From Candidatus Gastranaerophilales bacterium (GTDB taxonomy: Bacteria; Cyanobacteriota; Vampirovibrionia; Gastranaerophilales; Gastranaerophilaceae), in contig CALUWD010000018.1 in the NCBI GenBank assembly GCA_944324385.1, forward strand, positions 1 through 35,314: a stretch of 35,314 nucleotides of DNA, given 5' to 3'. A program made the position numbers and the translations under genes. Under the pieces are notes generated by a model. That model worked only from the letters and a program-made list of their open reading frames with translations, did no database searches and was not told the DNA's origin. Each line of letters starts with the position of its first letter. Positions within the stretch are counted from its first letter, which is position 1. This document shows, piece after piece, positions 15,658 to 22,458 of this stretch.

Positions 15658-17091
15658 TTATGTACCTATTTTGTGAACTCTAACAAAATTTGTTCTTCCG
15701 GTAATAAGGTTTGGCGCAGAACCAGTAATTACAACGTAATCACCCTTGTTTAGTCCTGCCTCATTAATTAAAAACTCATCAATTTTTAAGAGGATGTCAC
15801 CTGTTAAAACGCTGTCCCATTTTTTATGAAAAGGGTAAACGCCCCAATTTAGTGACATTTTGCGACAAGTTTCTTCTAAATCTGAAACTAAAATAATTGG
15901 TACTGAGGGTTTTAGTTTTGACATAAGGCGAGTTGAATATCCAAAATGCGAAAAGCTTAAAACTGCCTTAGCATTTACATATTTAAGCATTTTGTCTGCA
16001 CCAAAAACAATTGCCTGTCTTGTAAGTGCCATATCCTCGGATACTTGAAAATCTTTGTCAAATTCATAAAATACACTATTTTCTGTGTATTGCGCAATTT
16101 GTGACATAGTCTGCACTGCTTTTATTGCAAATTTGCCAACAGATGTTTCGCCAGAGAGCATAACAGCGTCAGCACCATCTATTATTGCATTTGCAACATC
16201 TGATACTTCTGCGCGTGTTGGTATAGGTTCGTTTATCATAGATTCAAGCATTTGTGTTGCAACAATAACGGGTTTTTTCTGTTTGTTACATTCGCTAATT
16301 ATCAATTTTTGACAAATTGGAACTTCGACAGGTGATAGTTCAATTCCTAAATCACCGCGCGCAACCATAATACAATCTGCAGCAGAGATTATTTCTGTTA
16401 AATTCTCAATTGCTTGCGGTTTTTCTAGCTTTGCAATGACCGGAATATTAGAATTAAAATTATTTATATATTTTTTTGCAAGCAAGACATCTTCTTTTTG
16501 TCTTACAAAAGAAAGTGCTATATAATCTGCTTTCATTTCTATTGCAAATTTAATGTATTCGACATCTTTTTCGGTTACAGCGTCCAAACTTGCTGTTGAA
16601 CCGGGGATATTTAAGCCTTTTCTTGATTTTAAAATTCCACCGTTCGTTATTGTTGCGTAGACTTTATCCCCTTCAACCTTATCAACGGTTGCTGCAATTT
16701 TGCCATCATCCAGTAAAATTTTGCTGTCTTTTTTTACATCGTCTGTAATTCCTTGATAATCAACAGGGATAATGTTTTCGTCCTCTTGATTTTGCATATG
16801 CGAAAACACAACTTGCTCGCCATTTTTAAGTTCTATTTCTTTAATTAAATTTCCTACCCTTATTTTTGGCCCTTGTAAATCTACCATTATGGCACAATAT
16901 ACATCAAGTTCTTGAGATACTTCTCTTATCAAGTTAAACTTTTCCCTGTGATCTTCCATAGTGCCATGCGATGTATTAAGCCTAAAAACATTTGCCCCTG
17001 CTTTTAAAAGTTCTTTAATTGATTCTTTTGTATCCACTGCAGGGCCAATAGTTGCAACTATTTTTGTACGTTTTATAAAACTTTTTTTCAT
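15658..17091 (-). CDS. pyk: Pyruvate kinase
   Basis: The 477-residue enzyme makes pyruvate and ATP from phosphoenolpyruvate and ADP, the last step of glycolysis. Family motifs occur in order: TKIVATIGPA, NVFRLNTSHG, MVDLQGPKIRVG, a B domain (about residues 75-165), ALSFVRQKED, IIAKLEKPQA (active-site Lys region), MVARGDLGIE, ATQMLESMI, PTRAEVSDVANAI and DAVMLSGETSVG. The C-terminal regulatory-type domain is complete. The length is normal. A GGAGAAA ribosome site lies just upstream of the ATG. It is transcribed alone, converging with the EF-hand gene. Confidence 0.97.
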   Translation of the reverse strand: MKKSFIKRTKIVATIGPAVDTKESIKELLKAGANVFRLNTSHGTMEDHREKFNLIREVSQELDVYCAIMVDLQGPKIRVGNLIKEIELKNGEQVVFSHMQNQEDENIIPVDYQGITDDVKKDSKILLDDGKIAATVDKVEGDKVYATITNGGILKSRKGLNIPGSTASLDAVTEKDVEYIKFAIEMKADYIALSFVRQKEDVLLAKKYINNFNSNIPVIAKLEKPQAIENLTEIISAADCIMVARGDLGIELSPVEVPICQKLIISECNKQKKPVIVATQMLESMINEPIPTRAEVSDVANAIIDGADAVMLSGETSVGKFAIKAVQTMSQIAQYTENSVFYEFDKDFQVSEDMALTRQAIVFGADKMLKYVNAKAVLSFSHFGYSTRLMSKLKPSVPIILVSDLEETCRKMSLNWGVYPFHKKWDSVLTGDILLKIDEFLINEAGLNKGDYVVITGSAPNLITGRTNFVRVHKIGT

Positions 17092-17173
17092 ATTTTCTCC
17101 ATTTTTAAAAATTACGCTTATGATATTACCACAAACATTTTAATTGTTGTAGAATATAAAAGGATAGTTAGTT

Positions 17174-18103
17174 TTGGCACAGTTAATGAAAGATATTAAA
17201 ATTTACTTTTGCGATTTTTGGAGAGGTCATAGTCTAGAAAATGATTTCTTTTTAAATCTTTTAAAAGATAAATATAATTTTATAATTGATAAAAAAAATC
17301 CTGACTTTGTCATTTGTTCTTGTTATGGCAATGAATATAAAAAATATAACTGTCCAAGAATTTTTTACTGTGGCGAAAATATTACACCTGATTTTAATGT
17401 TTATGATTATGCAATAAGTTTTGACTACCTTGATTTTGGCAAAAGGTATTTAAGAGTACCTATTTACCATTTTTTAAATAAGTTAAGAAAAAAAGTCGAT
17501 TTACCAAAATATCCTCAAAAAAGAGAATTTTGCAGTTTTTTGTATTCAAATGGCGCTTATGCTGATGAAATTAGGGTTGAGTTTTTTAAATTACTTTCAA
17601 AATATAAAAAAATCAATTCTTCAGGCAGGCTTTTAAACAATACTGGTGTTTTTGTAAAAGATAAAATTGAATACTTGGATAATTTTAAGTTTACTATTGC
17701 CTTTGAAAATTCATCAAATGAGGGCTATGTTACAGAGAAAATTTCTGACGCATTTTGCGCGGGAACAATTCCTGTATATTGGGGTGATCCTCTTGCGGTA
17801 GAAGAATTTAACCCTGAGGCTTTTATTTTTGTGAATAATTTCAAAAGTTTAGATGATGCTGTTCAAAAGGTTATTGAAATTGATAACAACGATGAACTTT
17901 ATTTAAAGATGCTAAACGCTCCCAAGGTTTTAAATGAAAAAATGTATGATGAAAAAATCATTTTATTTTTTGAAAATATTTTTGAAAATAAAGGAAAAAT
18001 TTTAAGAAAAGATATTAATAAGGGCTGGGATAAAAATGGCAATTTTTTCCTGTATTCAAAATTTAAACGTGGAATTTTAAAGAAAATAAAGGAATTATTT
18101 TAA
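17174..18103 (+). CDS. GT10-family (alpha-1,3-fucosyltransferase-like) glycosyltransferase
   Basis: The 309-residue protein has the conserved GT10 donor-binding region at about residues 175-210: FKFTIAFENSSNEGYVTEK followed by ISDAFCAGTIPVYWGDP. This closely follows the bacterial fucosyltransferase pattern. Family members transfer fucose from GDP-fucose to LacNAc-like acceptors on surface glycans, as in Helicobacter Lewis antigens. The N-terminal half carries FWRGH and the acceptor-side domain. The start is a TTG at 17174, with AAAAGGA about 10 bases upstream; an in-frame ATG at 17186 is the alternative. The last nine bases overlap the end of the converging MlaA-fusion gene. No other polysaccharide genes are adjacent. 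Confidence 0.85.
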   Translation: MAQLMKDIKIYFCDFWRGHSLENDFFLNLLKDKYNFIIDKKNPDFVICSCYGNEYKKYNCPRIFYCGENITPDFNVYDYAISFDYLDFGKRYLRVPIYHFLNKLRKKVDLPKYPQKREFCSFLYSNGAYADEIRVEFFKLLSKYKKINSSGRLLNNTGVFVKDKIEYLDNFKFTIAFENSSNEGYVTEKISDAFCAGTIPVYWGDPLAVEEFNPEAFIFVNNFKSLDDAVQKVIEIDNNDELYLKMLNAPKVLNEKMYDEKIILFFENIFENKGKILRKDINKGWDKNGNFFLYSKFKRGILKKIKELF

Positions 18104-20206
18104 AGCTATTTGTTCCTTTGCTTTTGTTATATCTTTAATTAATTGTTCTTTAAACTCTTGTCTGTAAAGGTATCCAAGGTGAGAGCCTCTGTCAAAAAGT
18201 ATAAGGTTTTTGCCTGCGTATTGCCTTAAATCTTTTAATTGGTTTTGATTTACAAGATAATCATCAATGGAGTGATAAATTTTATAATTATCATTGTTTT
18301 GTAAATAACTGCTAATAGAGTGCAGGCTTGTTATATAGCTTAATTCTTCCTTTGTATATTGGTTTTTTGGAATTACATATTTTTCTACATAATCTTGATA
18401 GCCCATGTTGTTTATTGTGTCATAAATATCTGTTTTCTTTGATGTTTTGGTATCTTCTATGGTAAAAATTAAATCTGATAATTTTTGCCTTAAAACAAAA
18501 CAAGTAATAAGCCTTGCCTCGTCCTCACTAAAAGGGAGCATGTCGAGTTTAAAATCTTCCTCATTTTCGTTTTTTTGTTGTGTTAGCTGAATTATCTTAG
18601 ATGCACTCAGCGCAACGCGTTTTTTAATATCTACAGGGTTTTTGCTCCAACTGTCATTATTTTTATCTATTACACTTACTGCATAAAGTAGTTCTACAGG
18701 CGGGTTTATTGAAATGTAGTTTGAAATATTTAAAGTATTTTCTTTTGATTCCATATCTGCAAGAAATAAAGTAGCCATTGCTCCAAAGGATGTCCCTATG
18801 ACACTTTTATCGCTAAATTTGCAATCGTATTTGCTTTCAAGCTTATCGATAATTTTTCCTGTAATTTTTCTTACATAAGCAATATCTTGTGTTGGTATTC
18901 CTGGAATATGTCCTTTTGGTAAACTTTTTAAAAATTCCCAGTGAAAATGACTTCCCTCAATTATTACGGAATATCCTCTATCGTAAAACATTTTTGCAAA
19001 AACTACGCTGTGGTGAGAGGTTACACCTTCCCCAATCGATGGGAAAAGTATAACTAAGGGCGAGTTTTTCTCTTTTTGTAGTATGTATTTAAAAGTGTAA
19101 TCCTCGCTATTTGAGTCTATACTTACTGTTGATGTTTTTATTTTTTTGCCAAATGACTTGTTCCAAATGGAAAGTTCGCTCCAGATGGATTTGTTTGCTA
19201 AGCCCTCTGTTGTAAAAAGTGCAGTTCTCATAGCATCGGTCACTGGGCATTGTGGTTTATAATCTTTTAAAATAATATCAGGGACGAGGTGTTTATTTGT
19301 CAAATCCAAATTATTATCCTCAATTTTATCAAACCAGGCATACCCTTTTATGGTGTCATCTACGGTTAAGTTTTCGCTTGTATTTTTTTCATCTCCAACA
19401 TTTACGGCTAAACCTGTTTTATCTTCTTTTAGGATTTGTTTGCACTCTTTTAGTGCAAGCTCAAGTATTTCTTTTCTGTCATAGTTATTTTCTTTAATAT
19501 ACCTTTCAAGTCCCCAAAGTTTTTTTGCAATATCATACGGGTCTGCAAAATTTGACTCAACCATTTTAATTACAGGTTGTGCGTATGCTGTTCTATTTAT
19601 TAGCAATCCTGCTTTTATTGCAGCGGTTACGGGTGAACCTATGTACATAGAAGGATCAAGCGGACATTCAATTAATGAACCTAATACTGAGCGCGGTGAT
19701 GTTGAATTTATGAAAGGCAGTACTAAATAAGGGCCTTGTTTTATTTTGCATTTTGCAAGCCCTTGGGCAACGTCCTCTCTATATGGTTCAAGTTTAAAAA
19801 GTTTATAAGCAGGGTCATATAGTCCACCTAGCCCAATTGTTGTATTTGTTATAAACCTGAGTGTTTCATGTCCTGATGCTTTAAAATCCCTTTGTAAAAG
19901 CGTGCTTACCAGTCTTTTTGGGTATTCAATATTAGTGTACGCGCTTTGTATTCTATCCATACCATATTTTGGCATAATGGATGCCCAGACGGTATGGATT
20001 GGCTTTAGTGCATATTTGTTAAATTTCAAGTTAAAGTTAAACATTTTCCTGTTAAATCCTTCAAACTTGTCATTTCCGACAAATTCATAAGAATAATCAG
20101 GATATTTTGTTACAGGAGTTGTTGCAACAGTCTTTTTTGCATATGCACTTGTACATAAAATAATGGTTGTAAGTGCGCATAGCGCAAGGTTTTTATAAAA
20201 TTTCAT
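18095..20206 (-). CDS. MlaA-type lipid-transport protein fused to an alpha/beta hydrolase
   Basis: This 703-residue protein has an N-terminal signal peptide (residues 1-23, ending AYA). An MlaA/VacJ domain follows at about residues 38-245: EGFNRKMFNFNLKFNKYALKP, ETLRFITNTTIGLGGLYDPA, and YREDVAQGLAKCKIKQGPYLVLP. A linker precedes an alpha/beta hydrolase at about residues 380-690. The hydrolase has a nucleophile elbow GTSFG (Ser473), an oxyanion-side LFPSIGEG, and a terminal DRGSHLGY with His676. MlaA removes phospholipids from the outer leaflet of the outer membrane. The hydrolase may act on lipids handled by it; this is inference. No proper lipobox is present, although MlaA is usually a lipoprotein. 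An AGAGGA ribosome site precedes the ATG. Confidence 0.82.
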   Translation of the reverse strand: MKFYKNLALCALTTIILCTSAYAKKTVATTPVTKYPDYSYEFVGNDKFEGFNRKMFNFNLKFNKYALKPIHTVWASIMPKYGMDRIQSAYTNIEYPKRLVSTLLQRDFKASGHETLRFITNTTIGLGGLYDPAYKLFKLEPYREDVAQGLAKCKIKQGPYLVLPFINSTSPRSVLGSLIECPLDPSMYIGSPVTAAIKAGLLINRTAYAQPVIKMVESNFADPYDIAKKLWGLERYIKENNYDRKEILELALKECKQILKEDKTGLAVNVGDEKNTSENLTVDDTIKGYAWFDKIEDNNLDLTNKHLVPDIILKDYKPQCPVTDAMRTALFTTEGLANKSIWSELSIWNKSFGKKIKTSTVSIDSNSEDYTFKYILQKEKNSPLVILFPSIGEGVTSHHSVVFAKMFYDRGYSVIIEGSHFHWEFLKSLPKGHIPGIPTQDIAYVRKITGKIIDKLESKYDCKFSDKSVIGTSFGAMATLFLADMESKENTLNISNYISINPPVELLYAVSVIDKNNDSWSKNPVDIKKRVALSASKIIQLTQQKNENEEDFKLDMLPFSEDEARLITCFVLRQKLSDLIFTIEDTKTSKKTDIYDTINNMGYQDYVEKYVIPKNQYTKEELSYITSLHSISSYLQNNDNYKIYHSIDDYLVNQNQLKDLRQYAGKNLILFDRGSHLGYLYRQEFKEQLIKDITKAKEQIALK

Positions 20207-20313
20207 TTATCCTCTAGTCCTCTATAAAATCAATGCTTAATTTTACGTATATGAAAAATAAAATATATTACTCTTTGGGCTATGCTAATGTATCAAATTA
20301 AAAATTTTTGTAT

Positions 20314-20319
20314 TATAAT
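20314..20319 (+). promoter_or_regulatory. -10 box upstream of dapL
   Basis: A TATAAT predicts a transcript start near 20326, downstream of the ATG at 20282 and upstream of the one at 20351. It supports the shorter dapL reading frame. The -35 region is weak. Confidence 0.4.
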
Positions 20320-20350
20320 TTTGCAGGATATAAGAATTTACGAGGGTGAA

Positions 20351-21523
20351 ATGAATATAAACGAGAATTATTTAAATCTTGAGCAAAGCTATTTGTTTTC
20401 AACTGTGGCAAGAAAAGTAAATGAATTTGCAAAAAATAATCCTGATAAAAAAATCATAAGATTGGGTATAGGTGATGTTACACTGCCACTTTGTAAGGCT
20501 GTAATTGATGCCATGCACAAAGCAGTTGACGAGATGGCAAAACAAGAAACCTTTAGAGGTTACGGGCCTGAGCAAGGGTATGATTTTTTGCAAAATGCGG
20601 TAAAAAATTATTATAAAAAAAGAAGTGTTGAACTTGAAATCAGCGAGATTTTTATATCTGACGGAGCAAAAAGCGATTTAGGAAATATTTTGGATTTATT
20701 TTCAAAAGACAACACTGTGCTTGTGCCTGATCCTGTTTATCCTGTTTATGTTGATACAAATATTATGGCAGGTAGAAAAGTTGTTTTTGCTAATGCTAAC
20801 GGGGAAAACGGATTTTTACCAATGCCTGATTTAAGCCAAAAAGTTGATATTATCTACATTTGTTCTCCAAATAACCCTACAGGCGCTGTTTACAATAAAG
20901 AACAGCTTAAACAGTGGGTTGATTACGCTAAATCAATAAATGCAATTATTCTTTTTGATGCTGCGTATGAGTGTTTTGTGTCTGATGAAAACTTGCCAAA
21001 GAGTATTTATGAAATTGATGGAGCTAAGGATTGCGCTATAGAATTTTGTTCTTTATCTAAAACAGCAGGCTTTACAGGTACAAGGTGTGGTTATACAATT
21101 GTTCCTGAAAACCTTGATAAGTTAAATAAATTCTGGTTAAGACGTCAGACAACAAAATTCAATGGTGTTCCTTATATCATACAAAGAGGAGCTGAGGCTG
21201 TATTTAGTGACAATGGGCAAAAAGAAATTAAAGAAAACATTGAATACTATAAGGAAAACGCAAAAACAATTTCTCAAACATTGGATGAGTGCGGTATATG
21301 GTATACAGGCGGTAAACATTCCCCTTATATTTGGTTAAAATGCCCTAACAACATGACTTCTTGGGAATTTTTTGACTATCTTTTAGAAAATATTCAAGTA
21401 GTAGGTACCCCAGGCTCAGGCTTTGGTAAAAACGGTGAAGGCTACTTTAGATTAACCTCTTTTGGCTCAAAAGAAAATACTATTGAGGCTATGAAAAGAT
21501 TTAAAACTCTTTTTAAAAAATAA
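20351..21523 (+). CDS. dapL: LL-diaminopimelate aminotransferase
   Basis: The 390-residue PLP enzyme converts tetrahydrodipicolinate directly to LL-diaminopimelate, bypassing the acylated intermediates. DapL motifs are clear: RLGIGDVTLPL, FRGYGPEQGYDFL, ISDGAKSDLGNI, PDPVYPVYVDTNIMAGR, ICSPNNPTGAVY, FDAAYECFVSD, and FCSLSKTAGFTGTRCGY with the PLP lysine. An upstream ATG at 20282 would add 23 residues. The ATG at 20351 is preferred because it has a GAGGG ribosome site, the product then starts like known DapL proteins, and the -10 box lies between the two. With dapA, asd and dapB at 30.3-33 kb it supports the aminotransferase route, as in cyanobacteria. Confidence 0.95.
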   Translation: MNINENYLNLEQSYLFSTVARKVNEFAKNNPDKKIIRLGIGDVTLPLCKAVIDAMHKAVDEMAKQETFRGYGPEQGYDFLQNAVKNYYKKRSVELEISEIFISDGAKSDLGNILDLFSKDNTVLVPDPVYPVYVDTNIMAGRKVVFANANGENGFLPMPDLSQKVDIIYICSPNNPTGAVYNKEQLKQWVDYAKSINAIILFDAAYECFVSDENLPKSIYEIDGAKDCAIEFCSLSKTAGFTGTRCGYTIVPENLDKLNKFWLRRQTTKFNGVPYIIQRGAEAVFSDNGQKEIKENIEYYKENAKTISQTLDECGIWYTGGKHSPYIWLKCPNNMTSWEFFDYLLENIQVVGTPGSGFGKNGEGYFRLTSFGSKENTIEAMKRFKTLFKK

Positions 21524-21597
21524 TTTTTAATTTTTAATTTTGTCAATTTTTCCCTCTTGTTTGTTTTTATTATTTTATAGAGGAACAGGAGGGAATT

Positions 21598-22404
21598 TTG
21601 ATAGGAAAATATCATACTTCCATTACTAACAAGGCTTTGGGAGACAAGCTTAACGGATATGCAACAAATTATGTTGATAAAGGAAATACTGACTCTGATA
21701 AATTGCGAGATAAAATTGCAGGAATAAGTGATGGCTATGACTTGAGCGCTCAACATTTCAACAAAACATCACTGGAAAATTGTGAAAAGTTTTTGAAAGA
21801 TGCTCAAGAAGTTGTTGTTGATGATTTTATTCAGGCGGCAAATTCTAATGGAGATGACGAGTATTACGAGCAGGCATTTTATGATTTAGGAAGGCTTGTA
21901 CATAATATTCAGGATTTTTATTCTCATACAAACTGGATTAATTATAATAACGAGGAGCTTTGGAATGAAGATGTCAAGAAGCCTAATCTTGAAAAAAATC
22001 AAGAATTAAAGACAGGCAATTATACTGCTTTTTCGCAGTATATAGATAAAATTAACCCTTTTTATATATATGATTTGTCATCAAACTATGATTTTTATTA
22101 TGAAAGTGATGTCGACATGTCGCATTACGGTTTAAATAAGGATGAGCCTAATACTATTGCAGATAGGCTCTATGAAGACAAATATGGCGTTTCAGGTTTT
22201 ACTAAAGCGGCAGATTTGGCTAGATCGCATACTCTTAAAAAATGGGATGATATAGACGCTATCTTGCAAGAAGAACTCGACAAAGATGTCTATGAAGATA
22301 TGGTTGATGAGATTTCAAGCTTTGATTCGACTCAAGAAAATTTTGATGAAAATATTGATAAATACAGAGAAAATTTTAATTCAGACATGAAAGAATTAAA
22401 ATAA
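21598..22404 (+). CDS. Zinc phospholipase C / HET-C-like fold protein
   Basis: The 268-residue, mostly helical protein has the histidine/aspartate pattern of the zinc-dependent phospholipase C and fungal HET-C/VWA7-type fold. It has His6 near the start (KYHTSIT), His53, and GRLVHNIQDFYSHTNWI (His102, Asp106, His110), the most diagnostic part. MSHYGLNKDEP and RSHTLKKW (His211) follow. The metal site looks intact. It has no signal peptide and no lipid-binding C2-like domain. It starts with TTG, well placed after a strong AGGAGGG at 21587-21593. It precedes the autotransporter gene by 54 bases. Possible roles are phospholipid hydrolysis or a toxin/incompatibility function; the substrate is unknown. 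Confidence 0.7.
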   Translation: MIGKYHTSITNKALGDKLNGYATNYVDKGNTDSDKLRDKIAGISDGYDLSAQHFNKTSLENCEKFLKDAQEVVVDDFIQAANSNGDDEYYEQAFYDLGRLVHNIQDFYSHTNWINYNNEELWNEDVKKPNLEKNQELKTGNYTAFSQYIDKINPFYIYDLSSNYDFYYESDVDMSHYGLNKDEPNTIADRLYEDKYGVSGFTKAADLARSHTLKKWDDIDAILQEELDKDVYEDMVDEISSFDSTQENFDENIDKYRENFNSDMKELK

Positions 22405-22446
22405 AATTCTGCTCTGTTGTCCAATTTAAATTACAAGTTTGCTCAA

Positions 22447-22452
22447 TATCAT
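22447..22452 (+). promoter_or_regulatory. Possible -10 box of a leaderless autotransporter mRNA
   Basis: TATCAT (five of six matches) ends exactly six bases before the autotransporter ATG. No Shine-Dalgarno and no good -35 box are visible. Confidence 0.3.
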
Positions 22453-22458
22453 AAATAA

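Noticed and set aside
20282-20350. Upstream ATG for dapL at 20282
   Set aside because: It would add 23 residues absent from known DapL starts and lies upstream of the likely transcription start. The ATG at 20351 has a GAGGG ribosome site.
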